DNA of 64,000 nucleotides, taken from positions 3,473,501 through 3,537,500 of the forward strand of contig NZ_CP033324.1 in assembly GCF_003710085.1 (NCBI RefSeq), in the 5' to 3' direction. Of the stretch, positions 15,365-23,908 are shown piece after piece. Under the pieces are notes generated by a model. That model saw nothing but the letters and a program-made list of their open reading frames with translations. It was not told where the DNA came from and did no database searches. The position numbers were made by a program, and so were the translations under genes. The number at the start of each line of letters is the position of its first letter. The first letter of the stretch is position 1. Origin of the DNA: Nocardioides pantholopis. GTDB taxonomy: Bacteria > Actinomycetota > Actinomycetes > Propionibacteriales > Nocardioidaceae.

Positions 15365-16827
15365 GCGACCCCGACGCCCCGGACGTGCTGGCCCGGCTCC
15401 GGGACCTGCAGGCCGCCGACCTGCCGGTGCACGGCGGGCGCACGCTGGCCTACGTCTACGACTCCGGGCTCGCCGAGGTGGACCGGATCGGCCGCGAGGC
15501 GGTCGCGGCGTACGCCGGGTCCAACGGCCTGGACCCCACGGCGTTCCCGAGCCTGCTGCAGATGGAGAACGAGCTGGTCGGCTTCGCGGCCGGGCTGCTC
15601 ACCCCGTCCGGCACGGCCCCGGACACGGTCGTCGGCACGGTGACCAGCGGCGGCACCGAGTCGGTGCTGCTCGCCGTCCAGACCGCCCGCGACAGCCGGC
15701 CGGACCTGGCGCGCCCGAACGTCGTCATGCCGGCGACCGCGCACGCGGCGTTCCACAAGGCCGCGCACTACTTCGGCGTCGAGGCGCGCGTCGTCCCGGT
15801 CGGCGCCGACTTCCGCGCCGACCCCGCCGCGACCGCCGCCGCGCTCGACGACAGCACGGTCCTGGTCGTGGCCAGCGCCCCGTCGTACGCCCACGGGGTC
15901 GTCGACCCGGTCGAGGAACTGGCGGCCCTCGCGGCCGCGCGCGGGATCCGCTGCCACGTGGACGCCTGCATCGGCGGCTGGGTGCTGCCGTACGCCGCGC
16001 GGCTCGGGCGCGCCGTCCGGCCCTGGACCTTCGCGGTGCCGGGTGTCACCTCGATCTCGGTGGACCTGCACAAGTACGGCTACGCCCCGAAGGGCACCTC
16101 GCTGCTGCTGCACCGCACGCCGGAGCTGCGGCGGCCCCAGTTCTTCGCCTCGGCGGCCTGGCCCGGCTACACGATGCTCAACGCCACCATGCAGTCCACG
16201 AAGTCGGGCGGCCCGCTGGCCGGCGCCTGGGCGGTGGTGCAGACGCTCGGCGACGCGGGCTACGAGAAGCTCGCCGCTGACGTCTTCGCCGCCGTCGACC
16301 GGATCGTCGAGGGCGTCGCCGGGATCGAGCACCTCGGGCTCGCGGCCGTCCCGGACTCCACGCTGGTCGCGGTGACCACCGACGACGCCTGCGACGTGTT
16401 CACGATCTGCGACGAGATGCTCGAGCGCGGCTGGTACGTCCAGCCGCAGATGGCCTACGCCGGCGGCCCGAGCACCGTGCACCTCTCGGTCAGCGCCGCC
16501 ACCCTGGCCTCGGTCGAGGAGCTCCTGGCCGCGCTCGCCGAGTCCGTGGCCGCCGCCGTCGCGGCCGGTCCGGTGCGCGTCGACAGCGGCATCGCGGACT
16601 TCCTGCGCGCGCTCGACCCGGCCACGCTGAGCGCCGCCGACTTCGACGGCCTGCTCGCGGCGGCGGGGCTGGGCTCGTCCGGGGACGGCGGCGCGCTCGC
16701 CCTGCCGCGCCGGATGGCGGAGGTCAACGCGCTGCTCGAGGTCGCGGCGCCGGACCTGCGCGAGGCGCTGATGGTGACCTTCCTGGACCGGCTCTCGCGG
16801 CCGGCGTACCCCTCCGCGCCGCGGTGA
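15361..16827 (+). CDS. PLP-dependent decarboxylase/lyase (sphingosine-1-phosphate lyase-like, group II)
   Basis: This 488-residue PLP enzyme has [12 protein letters not shown] for cofactor phosphate binding, [13 protein letters not shown] with the Asp that contacts the pyridine nitrogen, and the Schiff-base lysine in [28 protein letters not shown] is the segment shared with sphingosine-1-phosphate lyases and tyrosine/glutamate decarboxylases. The closest type is the dihydrosphingosine-phosphate-lyase-like branch found in actinobacteria without sphingolipids, so the substrate is uncertain. Stop and start codons overlap on both sides (ATGA with the transporter, GTGA with ung). Confidence 0.82.
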   Translation: MSDPDAPDVLARLRDLQAADLPVHGGRTLAYVYDSGLAEVDRIGREAVAAYAGSNGLDPTAFPSLLQMENELVGFAAGLLTPSGTAPDTVVGTVTSGGTESVLLAVQTARDSRPDLARPNVVMPATAHAAFHKAAHYFGVEARVVPVGADFRADPAATAAALDDSTVLVVASAPSYAHGVVDPVEELAALAAARGIRCHVDACIGGWVLPYAARLGRAVRPWTFAVPGVTSISVDLHKYGYAPKGTSLLLHRTPELRRPQFFASAAWPGYTMLNATMQSTKSGGPLAGAWAVVQTLGDAGYEKLAADVFAAVDRIVEGVAGIEHLGLAAVPDSTLVAVTTDDACDVFTICDEMLERGWYVQPQMAYAGGPSTVHLSVSAATLASVEELLAALAESVAAAVAAGPVRVDSGIADFLRALDPATLSAADFDGLLAAAGLGSSGDGGALALPRRMAEVNALLEVAAPDLREALMVTFLDRLSRPAYPSAPR

Positions 16828-17546
16828 CCCCGGATCCCGTGACGACCCCTGGCGGGCTGGCCGGGCTGGCCGGGCTGGTGGACCGCGGCCTGATGGCGCC
16901 GGACTGGGCGGCGGCGCTGGCGCCGGTCGACGACCGGGTGGTGGCCATGGGCGACTTCCTGCGCGCCGAGCTCGCCGCCGGACGGCCGTACCTGCCGAGC
17001 GGCGAGCACGTGTTCCGGGCGTTCCGCGCGCCGCTGGCCGACGTCCGGGTGCTGATCGTGGGCCAGGACCCCTATCCCACCCCCGGGCACCCGATCGGGC
17101 TGAGCTTCGCCGTCGACCCGGACGTGCGGCCGGTCCCGCGCAGCCTGGCCAACATCTACCGCGAGCTCGGCACCGACCTGGGCCTGACCATGCCCGCGCA
17201 CGGCGACCTGTCGGCCTGGACCGGGCGCGGGGTGATGCTGCTCAACCGGGTGCTCACCGTCCGGCCCGGCGAGTCCGCCTCGCACCGGCGTCAGGGCTGG
17301 GAGCAGATCACCGAGCACGCGATCCGCGCGCTCGCCGCCCGGGGCGGGCCGCTGGCCGCGATCCTGTGGGGCCGCGACGCCCAGGGGCTGGTGCCGATGC
17401 TCGGCAGCACGCCGTACGTCGCCTCCGCTCACCCCTCCCCGCTCTCCGCGTCCCGCGGGTTCTTCGGCTCCCGCCCGTTCAGCCGGGTCAACCAGCTGCT
17501 GGTCGAGCAGGGTGGGGAGCCGGTGGACTGGTCGCTGCCGGGGTGA
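16824..17546 (+). CDS. ung: Uracil-DNA glycosylase, family 1
   Basis: Removes uracil from DNA as the first step of base excision repair. The 240-residue product has the catalytic [16 protein letters not shown] with the water-activating Asp, the [16 protein letters not shown] segment (Asn binds uracil; intercalation region) and [21 protein letters not shown] with the catalytic His. GQDPYP stands in place of the usual GQDPYH, a substitution common in actinobacteria. GTG 16824 overlaps the preceding TGA as GTGA. It is thus translationally coupled to the PLP enzyme gene although unrelated in function. Confidence 0.93.
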   Translation: MTPDPVTTPGGLAGLAGLVDRGLMAPDWAAALAPVDDRVVAMGDFLRAELAAGRPYLPSGEHVFRAFRAPLADVRVLIVGQDPYPTPGHPIGLSFAVDPDVRPVPRSLANIYRELGTDLGLTMPAHGDLSAWTGRGVMLLNRVLTVRPGESASHRRQGWEQITEHAIRALAARGGPLAAILWGRDAQGLVPMLGSTPYVASAHPSPLSASRGFFGSRPFSRVNQLLVEQGGEPVDWSLPG

Positions 17547-17592
17547 GGTGGGGCGTCGCCGCAGTGTGGGCCGCGGTGCCGACCGCCGGTCA

Positions 17593-17608
17593 AGTTGAAT
17601 GATCAACT
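17593..17608. promoter_or_regulatory. Inverted repeat AGTTGA-ATGA-TCAACT, candidate operator of the dioxygenase gene
   Basis: A 6-bp perfect inverted repeat around ATGA. It is AT-rich in a GC-rich region and ends at the first base of the -10 box TACTCT (17608-17613), so a bound repressor would block RNA polymerase. The form is like MarR- or HxlR-type operators; the regulator is not encoded next door. Confidence 0.55.
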
Positions 17609-17613
17609 ACTCT
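17608..17613 (+). promoter_or_regulatory. -10 box TACTCT, leaderless promoter of the dioxygenase gene
   Basis: TACTCT, 6 bases (GGGTGC), ATG 17620. Confidence 0.6.
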
Positions 17614-17619
17614 GGGTGC

Positions 17620-18402
17620 ATGACCTCCCCCGCGGACCCGATGCCCGCCCTGTACGTCGGGCACGGTGCGCCGCCGCTGCTCGACGACCCGGTGTGGTCC
17701 GGGCAGCTGGCCGCGTGGGCGGCGGACCTGCCGCGCCCGACGGCCATCCTGATCGTCAGTGCGCACTGGGAGTCGGCGCCGTTGAGCCTGAGCGCCAACC
17801 GGGCGCCGCTGGTCTACGACTTCGGCGGCTTCGACCCGAGGTACTACCGGATGACCTACGAGACCCCGGACTCGACAGCGCTCGCCCAGCGGATCGCGGC
17901 GATGATGCCGGACACCGAGCCGGTCCACCAGCACACCCGCCGCGGTCTCGACCATGGCGCCTGGGTGCCGCTGAAGCTGATGTTCCCCGCCGGCGATATC
18001 CCGGTCCTGCAGATGTCACTGCCGACCCACGACCCCGAGAAGCTGCTCGAGCTCGGTCGGCGGCTGCGCCCGCTGCGCGACGAGGGCGTGCTGATCGTGG
18101 GCTCGGGCTTCCTCACCCACGGCCTGCCGTTCCTCACCGAGTTCCGCATCGACGCGGCCGCCCCCGGCTGGTCGCGGGAGTTCGACGCCTGGGCCGGGGA
18201 GGCGATGGCCCGCGGGGACGTCGACGAGCTCGTGGCCTACCGCGACCGGGCCCCCGGCATGCCCTACGCCCACCCGACCGTCGAGCACTACTCGCCGCTG
18301 TTCGTCACGCTCGGCGCGGCCACCAGCGCCGACCAGCCGGGGCTCCAGGTCGTCGACGGGTTCTGGATGGGCCTGTCCAAGCGCAGCCTCCAGGTGGCCT
18401 GA
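17620..18402 (+). CDS. Class III (LigB-type) extradiol dioxygenase, DODA/YgiD-like
   Basis: A 260-residue non-haem metal dioxygenase of the 4,5-DOPA-dioxygenase/YgiD branch. The metal ligands of the family are present: His in YVGHGAPPLL, His in VSAHWES, and His in EHYSPLF. The active-site His is in RRGLDHGAWVPL. Bacterial members cleave catechol-type rings or related quinols, but the physiological substrate is not evident. ATG 17620 is preferred over ATG 17599 because it lies 6 bases after the -10 box, while 17599 falls upstream of the expected transcript start. It is controlled by a promoter with a palindromic site, so inducible expression by aromatic compounds is likely. Confidence 0.85.
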   Translation: MTSPADPMPALYVGHGAPPLLDDPVWSGQLAAWAADLPRPTAILIVSAHWESAPLSLSANRAPLVYDFGGFDPRYYRMTYETPDSTALAQRIAAMMPDTEPVHQHTRRGLDHGAWVPLKLMFPAGDIPVLQMSLPTHDPEKLLELGRRLRPLRDEGVLIVGSGFLTHGLPFLTEFRIDAAAPGWSREFDAWAGEAMARGDVDELVAYRDRAPGMPYAHPTVEHYSPLFVTLGAATSADQPGLQVVDGFWMGLSKRSLQVA

Positions 18403-18483
18403 GCCCGGAAGGCTCGAGCGGCTCCTGGTCCCGAGCCGCGACACTCGGTTGCCGACGGAGGTCGCGAGCGGGAGGATCAGCCC

Positions 18484-19335
18484 GTGCAGATCCTCTCCAT
18501 CCAGTCCTCGGTCGCCTACGGTCACGTCGGCAACTCCGCCGCAGTCTTCCCGCTCCAGCGCCTGGGCCACGAGGTCTGGGCGGTCAACACCGTGCACTTC
18601 TCCAACCACACCGGGTACGGCGCCTGGCGCGGGCCGCTGCTGCCCGCCGCCGACGTGCGCGACGTGATCACCGGCGTCGAGGAGCGCGGCGTGCTGCCGT
18701 CGGTCGACGCGGTGCTCTCCGGCTACCAGGGCGGGGAGGACATCGGCGAGGTGATCATCGACGCCGTGGCCCGCGTGAAGGCTGCCAACCCGCGCGCGAC
18801 GTACACCTGCGACCCGGTGATGGGCAACGCCCGGTCGGGCTGCTTCGTGAACCCGGCCATCCCGGTGCTGCTGCGCGAGCGGGTGGTCCCGGTCGCCGAC
18901 ATCATCACCCCGAACCAGTTCGAGCTGGGCTACCTCACCGACACCGACCCGCACACGCTCGAGGAGATCCTCGCCTCCGCCGACGCCGCCCGCGCGATGG
19001 GCCCGGGCACGATCCTGGTCACCAGCGTCGAGCGCGCGGACCGGCCCGAGGGCACCATCGAGATGATGGCGGTCACCGGCGAGGGCGCCTGGCTGGTCCA
19101 GACGCCGTACCTCCCGATGAAGGCCAACGGCTCCGGCGACGTCACCTCCGCACTGTTCACCGCCCACCTGCACAGCACCGGCGACCCCGCCGTCGCGCTC
19201 GCGCGCACGGCCTCGTCGGTCTTCTCGGTGCTGCGCACCACCCTGGACAGCGGCGAGCGGGAGCTGCAGATCATCGCCGCCCAGGACGCCATCGCCTCCC
19301 CGGCCGAGGAGTTCGAGGTACGCCGGGTCCGCTGA
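18484..19335 (+). CDS. pdxY: Pyridoxal kinase PdxY
   Basis: A ribokinase-fold pyridoxal/pyridoxamine kinase of 283 residues that phosphorylates the vitamin B6 aldehyde in salvage. It starts with the PdxY/PdxK hallmark ILSIQSSVAYGHVGNSAA. It also has NTVHFSNHTGYG, CDPVMGN, ITPNQFELGYLT and, as the anion-hole/catalytic motif, KANGSGDVTSALF (usually GTGD). GTG 18484 has GGGAGG 8 bases in front. The stop codon lies in the loop of a strong hairpin. No other B6 genes adjoin it. Confidence 0.92.
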   Translation: MQILSIQSSVAYGHVGNSAAVFPLQRLGHEVWAVNTVHFSNHTGYGAWRGPLLPAADVRDVITGVEERGVLPSVDAVLSGYQGGEDIGEVIIDAVARVKAANPRATYTCDPVMGNARSGCFVNPAIPVLLRERVVPVADIITPNQFELGYLTDTDPHTLEEILASADAARAMGPGTILVTSVERADRPEGTIEMMAVTGEGAWLVQTPYLPMKANGSGDVTSALFTAHLHSTGDPAVALARTASSVFSVLRTTLDSGERELQIIAAQDAIASPAEEFEVRRVR

Positions 19336-19344
19336 GGCGGACCC
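19325..19344 (+). terminator. Hairpin over the pdxY stop codon
   Basis: GGGTCCGC, loop TGAG, GCGGACCC: an 8-bp perfect stem with the pdxY TGA (19333-19335) in the loop. It lies just before the convergent tRNA gene. Confidence 0.6.
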
Positions 19345-19360
19345 GCGATGGAGCGCAGGG

Positions 19361-19433
19361 AGCCGGTGACAGGAGTCGAACCCGCGACATCCTCTTTACA
19401 AGAGAGGCGCTCTACCAACTGAGCTACACCGGC
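19361..19433 (-). tRNA. tRNA-Thr (anticodon UGU)
   Basis: A complete cloverleaf on the minus strand. The acceptor stem is GCCGGTG/CACCGGC, the D-arm is GCTCAGTTGGTAGAGC, the anticodon stem is CCTCT/AGAGG with loop CTTGTAA (anticodon TGT, reads ACA), and the T-arm is GCGGGTTCGACTCCTGT. The discriminator base is U73 and CCA is not encoded. A TACCAT -10 box at 19462-19457 is 23 bases upstream of the 5' end. Confidence 0.95.
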
Positions 19434-19533
19434 ACGGCCCCGAAGGGCCGCGCACATGGTAGTTGGCCGCGAGCGGCCGCTGCGCGGGAGACCACACCGG
19501 AGGCCGCCAGCCGGGACGCGCCGGGGAACAGAC

Positions 19534-19562
19534 TTGAAGCGGACTTGAGCAACGGCCAGGCT
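19534..19562 (+). promoter_or_regulatory. Promoter of soxR
   Basis: TTGAAG (19534-19539), 17 bases, CAGGCT (19557-19562), then 6 bases to ATG 19569. The element GACTTGA occurs twice 11 bases apart (19531 and 19542), a direct repeat that overlaps the -35 box. Confidence 0.5.
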
Positions 19563-19568
19563 GGCGGC

Positions 19569-20012
19569 ATGTCCCTGCTCAGCATCGGAGCGGTCGCCGA
19601 GCGCGCCGGCGTGGCGCCCTCGGCGATCCGGTTCTACGAGGCCCGCGGGCTGATCTCCTCGGTCCGGACCACCGGCAACCAGCGTCGCTACGAGCAGGAG
19701 GTGCTGCGCCGCCTGGGGTTCATCCGGAGCGCCCAGCGGGTCGGCCTGAGCCTGGAGGAGATCGCCGCGGCCCTGGCCACGCTCCCGGACGGGCGGACCC
19801 CGACCAAGTCCGACTGGCACCGGCTGAGCAGGTCCTGGCGCCCGCGCCTGGACGAGCAGATCCGGCGCATCGAGCTGCTGCGCGACCGGCTGGACGGCTG
19901 CATCGGCTGCGGCTGCCTGAGCCTGAGGAGCTGCGCCCTGAGCAACCCGGGCGACGTCGCCGCCGAGCACGGGAGCGGAGCCGTGCTCCTCGAGCCGCCC
20001 CCAGCCCCATGA
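19569..20012 (+). CDS. soxR: Redox-sensitive MerR-family regulator SoxR
   Basis: A 147-residue MerR-type activator. It has the winged helix LSIGAVAERAGVAPSAIRFY, EARGLI, and the dimerisation helix RRIELLRDRLDGC. Four cysteines in CIGCGCLSLRSC ligate the [2Fe-2S] cluster, the same spacing as in SoxR. In actinobacteria SoxR responds to redox-active compounds and quinones rather than running a soxS cascade; its targets are not visible here. The start is fixed by family length and by the promoter 6 bases upstream. Its final codons and stop are tandemly duplicated (20001-20028). Confidence 0.93.
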   Translation: MSLLSIGAVAERAGVAPSAIRFYEARGLISSVRTTGNQRRYEQEVLRRLGFIRSAQRVGLSLEEIAAALATLPDGRTPTKSDWHRLSRSWRPRLDEQIRRIELLRDRLDGCIGCGCLSLRSCALSNPGDVAAEHGSGAVLLEPPPAP

Positions 20013-20028
20013 CACCAGCCCCATGACA
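20001..20028 (+). repeat. Tandem 14-bp duplication across the soxR stop codon
   Basis: CCAGCCCCATGACA occurs twice head to tail (20001-20014, 20015-20028). The first copy contains the soxR TGA (20010-20012); the second is a non-coding echo of the gene end. Confidence 0.85.
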
Positions 20029-20045
20029 CCGGCCGGTCCGGCACC

Positions 20046-20051
20046 TAGGGT
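20046..20051 (+). promoter_or_regulatory. -10 box TAGGGT of the DUF4032 gene
   Basis: TAGGGT, 7 bases, ATG 20059. This supports 20059 rather than the in-frame ATG 20023, which lies upstream of the box. Confidence 0.6.
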
Positions 20052-20058
20052 GGGCCGA

Positions 20059-21288
20059 ATGGGGCTGCGAATCGTCGCCAGCCGCCCGGACCCGGCGATC
20101 CTCGGGCTGCCCTGGTCGGTGCCACTGGAGGAGTGGACCGACCAGCACGTCGTCCCGCTCCCCCGCGGGCTCTCCCGCCACGTGGTCCGGATCGTGCGCC
20201 TGGGCCAGCGGACCTACGCGGTCAAGGAGACCGTCGAGCCGATCGCGTTCCGCGAGTACCGGCTGCTGCGCGACCTGCAGCGGCTGGGGCTGCCGGCGGT
20301 GACCCCGCTGGGCGTGGTCACCGGCCGGACCGACGCCGAGGGCGAGGAGCTGCCGGCCGCGCTGCTGACCGAGCACCTGCGGTTCTCGCTGCCCTACCGC
20401 AGCCTGTTCGCCCACGGGCTGGGCGCCGACAACGTCCCCTCGCTCATCGACGCGCTGGTCGTGCTGCTGGTGCGGCTGCACCTGGCGGACTTCTACTGGG
20501 GCGACGTGTCGCTGTCGAACGTGCTGTTCCGCCGCAACGCCGGCGGCTTCGCGGCGTACCTGGTCGACGCCGAGACCGGCGAGCTGAAGTCCTCGCTCTC
20601 GCGCCGGATGCGCGAGTACGACCTCACCGTCGCCACCGAGAACGTCTTCGCCGAGCTGCTGGACCTGCAGGCCAGCGGATCGCTCGACGCCTCCGCGGCG
20701 GCCGCGGAGATCGCCCTCTCCATCCGGGCGCGCTACGACGAGCTGTGGACCGAGCTGACCGACGTCGAGGAGTTCTCCCCCGCCGAGATGTGGCGCATCG
20801 AGCAGCGCATCGAGCGACTCAACGACCTGGGCTTCGACGTCGACGAGCTCGACATCGTCACCGACTTCGACGGCGACCGGGTCCGGATCCAGCCCAAGGT
20901 CGTCGAGCTGGGCCACCACTGCCGCGAGCTGCAGGCCCTCACCGGCCTGAACGTCGAGGACGCCCAGGCGCGTCGGCTGCTCAACGACATCGCGGCCTTC
21001 ACCGCGACCAACGACCTGGGCCGCGAGGACCGCAGCCTGGTCGCGAACCGGTGGCTGACCCAGGTCTGGGAGCCGCTGGTGGCGATGATCCCGCCCGCGC
21101 ACCGCGGCAAGCTGGAGCCGGCCGAGTTCTTCCACGAGGTCCTCGTGCACCGGTGGTACCTCTCCGAGCGGGCCGGCCGGGAGGTCAGCATCTTCGAGAC
21201 CGCCGCCGACTACGTCGCCCACGTGCTGCCCGCGCGGCCGGAGGAGGCCGTCGCCACGGACCTCGCCCCCGAGGCCTCGTCCGGCTGA
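20059..21288 (+). CDS. DUF4032 protein with lipopolysaccharide-kinase-like fold
   Basis: A 409-residue cytosolic protein. The N-terminal half is kinase-like: TYAVKETVEPIAFREYRLL has a Lys and Glu like a protein-kinase ATP site, LLTEHLRFSLPYR is hinge-like, LHLADFYWGDVSLSNVLFRR resembles the catalytic HxD/N loop, and AYLVDAETGE the DFG-like metal site. The C-terminal DUF4032 domain follows (DLGREDRSLVANRWLTQVWEPLV). The family is widespread in actinobacteria with no proven substrate. It is a single-gene unit, convergent with the phosphoesterase gene, and both stop codons lie in one hairpin. Confidence 0.82.
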   Translation: MGLRIVASRPDPAILGLPWSVPLEEWTDQHVVPLPRGLSRHVVRIVRLGQRTYAVKETVEPIAFREYRLLRDLQRLGLPAVTPLGVVTGRTDAEGEELPAALLTEHLRFSLPYRSLFAHGLGADNVPSLIDALVVLLVRLHLADFYWGDVSLSNVLFRRNAGGFAAYLVDAETGELKSSLSRRMREYDLTVATENVFAELLDLQASGSLDASAAAAEIALSIRARYDELWTELTDVEEFSPAEMWRIEQRIERLNDLGFDVDELDIVTDFDGDRVRIQPKVVELGHHCRELQALTGLNVEDAQARRLLNDIAAFTATNDLGREDRSLVANRWLTQVWEPLVAMIPPAHRGKLEPAEFFHEVLVHRWYLSERAGREVSIFETAADYVAHVLPARPEEAVATDLAPEASSG

Positions 21289-21318
21289 GCGCGGCGCCCC
21301 GGGCGAGCCCGGCGCTCA
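21286..21318. terminator. Bidirectional hairpin containing both convergent stop codons
   Basis: TGAGCGC (21286-21292) pairs with GCGCTCA (21312-21318), and an inner CCGGG/CCCGG stem extends it. The plus-strand TGA and the minus-strand stop (TCA on plus) are the outermost bases of the stem. Confidence 0.6.
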
Positions 21319-22938
21319 GCGGACCGCTGCCGCCTCGGAGGTCTCGTCGAGCTGGAGGGCGACGTAGTCGCCCACCTCGAAGCGGCCGTTGGTCTGCAGG
21401 TCCACGGCCTGGATCCCGACCGGCCGGCCGTCGCGGTAGGTCAGCAGGCTCACCTGGGCGGCACGCCGGATCTTGCTACCGACCGCGATGGCGTACGCCG
21501 CCCCGCCCGTGGTGCCGGTCGTGTAGGTCCACCCGACCCCGCCGGACCCCTCGTTCCCGGAGTCGCCGCCCTCGGCGACGATCGGGTCCGGCCCGCTCTG
21601 CACGTGCAGGTGGCCGCCGACCACCAGGTCGACGCAGCCGCGCCGCAGCGCCTCGCGGCCCAGGTTGGCGTCGTGGACCAGCACGGTGCCGACCCGCTGC
21701 CCCTCGTCCTCGGCGGCGGCGCAGGCAGCGTCGGCGAGCCGGTCCCCGACCTCCTCGAAGCTCAGCCCGGTCTCGTCGCGCCAGCTGCCCAGCCCGCTGG
21801 AGCGGGGGTCGTCGACGCCGAGGAGCGTGGACCCGTCGGGCCCCTCGACCACCTCGCCGTCGAGCATCGTCCAGCCCAGGTCGGCCAGGTAGCGGCTGAC
21901 GAACGAGCCGTGGTCGTGGTTGCCGGCGACCGCCCACCGCTGGTCCTGGTAGGGGCCGTCGTCGAAGGCCGCCGTGATCGAGTCCAGCGAGAACGCCTCC
22001 CAGGTCCGGCCCGTGGAGGTGTCGTCCCCGGCGTCGAAGACCGCGCTGGCCCCGGCGGCGTCGCCGATGGCGCGCGCGACCTTGTCCATGCCGATGTTGT
22101 CGTGGCGGTCGGAGACCAGCACCGCGACGGTCTCGTCCTCGGCGGGCGTGCGCAGGTCCAGGTCGGCCGCGGCCTCCGCCGCGGTGGCGTAGAACGTCTT
22201 GGACTTCTCGTAGGTGTCCACGGCGCTCTCGATCAGGCGCCGGGTCTGGCTCGTGGTCACGTCGCCGCGGACCTCCAGCCGGGCCGCCTCGTCCGGCAGT
22301 GGGACCTCAGGGCCCAGGAAGTCCGCGAGCGTGGTCCACTCCCGGCTGGGATCGTCCTCGTCCTGCTCGGTGCTCCCCCAGGGCACGACGACGCCGGCCA
22401 CGATGGCAGCGGCGACGACCACCGCGAGCAGCCCGCGCCAGGTCGGCAGCTGCGCCAGCAGCTCACGGCGACGGGTCCGGCCGATCAGCAGCCAGACCAG
22501 CACCGGCACCGCGGCGAGCAGCGCGCCGCGCACGGCGGCTTCCAGGGCCATGTCCTCGAGGCTGGAGCGGATCCGGGACTCCACGCCGTCGGGCTGGCTG
22601 GCGAGGTAGCCGTACCGGGCCACCAGGGCCTCGGTGGACTCCGCGTCGGTCTTGCCGAGCTGGACCTCCACGCCGAGCCGGCTGCCGGAGTCCAGCCGCA
22701 GGTCCGGCAGCACCGGGCCGGTGTTCACGACGACCTCGGAGGAGAGCGTCGGCGTGATCACCGCGTCGTGGCTGGCCACGGTCACCGCGCGGTCGGTGTT
22801 CAGGAACAGGGCGGTGCCGAGCACGCCGGCCAGCACGGCCCACGCCAGGAGGTAGCCGAGCACGACCAGGGCGCGGCCGGCTTGACCGCTGGCCGGCTCC
22901 GGGGCGCTGGCGGGCTCGGTCTGCTCCGGGTCGCTCAC
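21316..22938 (-). CDS. Membrane-anchored metallophosphoesterase
   Basis: A 540-residue protein. A helix sits near residues 24-46 (LVVLGYLLAWAVLAGVLGTAL), then an extracytoplasmic loop with TLSSEVVVNTGPVLPDLRL, two further helices around 135-155 and 168-188, and a C-terminal calcineurin-like phosphoesterase domain. Metal-site motifs are VSDRHDN (DxH), DAGDDTS (GD), GNHDHG and GGHLHV. No substrate is indicated. GTG 22938 lies 7 bases beyond the rlmB stop, so it is the third gene of the cysS-rlmB unit. Confidence 0.82.
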   Translation of the reverse strand: MSDPEQTEPASAPEPASGQAGRALVVLGYLLAWAVLAGVLGTALFLNTDRAVTVASHDAVITPTLSSEVVVNTGPVLPDLRLDSGSRLGVEVQLGKTDAESTEALVARYGYLASQPDGVESRIRSSLEDMALEAAVRGALLAAVPVLVWLLIGRTRRRELLAQLPTWRGLLAVVVAAAIVAGVVVPWGSTEQDEDDPSREWTTLADFLGPEVPLPDEAARLEVRGDVTTSQTRRLIESAVDTYEKSKTFYATAAEAAADLDLRTPAEDETVAVLVSDRHDNIGMDKVARAIGDAAGASAVFDAGDDTSTGRTWEAFSLDSITAAFDDGPYQDQRWAVAGNHDHGSFVSRYLADLGWTMLDGEVVEGPDGSTLLGVDDPRSSGLGSWRDETGLSFEEVGDRLADAACAAAEDEGQRVGTVLVHDANLGREALRRGCVDLVVGGHLHVQSGPDPIVAEGGDSGNEGSGGVGWTYTTGTTGGAAYAIAVGSKIRRAAQVSLLTYRDGRPVGIQAVDLQTNGRFEVGDYVALQLDETSEAAAVR

Positions 22939-22945
22939 CAGCGAC

Positions 22946-23908
22946 TCAGGCGCCGCGGGCGCGGGCGATCGCGTAGAGGGCGACGCTCGCGGCCACGCCG
23001 GCGTTGAGCGACTCCAGCGAGTTGGCCATCGGGATCGAGACCAACTGGTCGCAGGTCTCCCCGACCAGGCGGGACAGGCCGTCGCCCTCGGCGCCGACCA
23101 CGAGGACCAGCGGGCCCTCGGCGAGACCGTCGGGCGCGACCAGCTCGGGCAGCGTCAGGTCGCCGTCCGCGGCCAGGCCGACGACCATGCAGCCTGCCTC
23201 CTGGTACTCCTTGAGCTGGCGGACCAGGTTGACGGTCTGCGCGACCGGCAGCCGCGCCGCGGCGCCGGCGCTGGCCTTCCAGGCCGAGGCGGTCATGCCG
23301 GCGGCGCGCCGCTCGGGGATGACCACGCCGTGCGCTCCGAAGCCGGCCGCCGAGCGGATCACCGCGCCGAGGTTGCGCGGGTCGGTGACGTGGTCCAGCG
23401 CCACGATCAGCGGCGGCTCCACGTTGGCCGCCGCGGCGTCGAGCAGGTCGTCGGGGTGGGCGTACTCGAAGGCCGGGATGCGGGCGGCCAGGCCCTGGTG
23501 GACCGCACCGCCGGTGAGCCGGTCCAGCTCGTTGCGGCTGACCTCGAGCAGCGTGATGCCGTTCTCGGCGGCGAGCTTGAACGCCTCGCGCAGGCGTCCG
23601 TCGCGCTCGGCGCCCTCGGCGACGTAGAGGCCGTTGGCGGGGACGCCCTCGCGCAGCGCCTCGACGACCGAGTTGCGGCCCGCGACCCACTCGGCGTCGC
23701 TGCTGGCGCTGCGACGCTGCTTGGGTCGGGCGGCGGCGGACCGGTCGACCTTGTTGGCCTGCTTGTAGGCCTTGTGGTTGGGGCGCTCGAAGGCCTTGGG
23801 CGTGGGGCCCTTGCCCTCCAGGCCGCGCTTCACCCGCCCGCCGGAGCCGGCCGTCGGCTTCTTGCTGGTCTTGCGGATCGCGCCCTTGCGGCTCGAGTTA
23901 CCTGGCAT
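22946..23908 (-). CDS. rlmB: 23S rRNA (guanosine-2'-O)-methyltransferase RlmB (TrmH/SpoU family)
   Basis: A 320-residue SPOUT methyltransferase. A Lys/Arg-rich N-terminal tail of ~70 residues precedes the substrate-binding domain ([15 protein letters not shown]). The trefoil-knot domain follows: [20 protein letters not shown] (motif 1), [14 protein letters not shown] (motif 2) and [22 protein letters not shown] (motif 3). By family it methylates a 23S rRNA guanosine in the peptidyl-transferase region. ATG 23908 shares one base with the cysS stop (TGATG), so it is coupled to cysS, the usual actinobacterial order. Confidence 0.93.
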   Translation of the reverse strand: MPGNSSRKGAIRKTSKKPTAGSGGRVKRGLEGKGPTPKAFERPNHKAYKQANKVDRSAAARPKQRRSASSDAEWVAGRNSVVEALREGVPANGLYVAEGAERDGRLREAFKLAAENGITLLEVSRNELDRLTGGAVHQGLAARIPAFEYAHPDDLLDAAAANVEPPLIVALDHVTDPRNLGAVIRSAAGFGAHGVVIPERRAAGMTASAWKASAGAAARLPVAQTVNLVRQLKEYQEAGCMVVGLAADGDLTLPELVAPDGLAEGPLVLVVGAEGDGLSRLVGETCDQLVSIPMANSLESLNAGVAASVALYAIARARGA

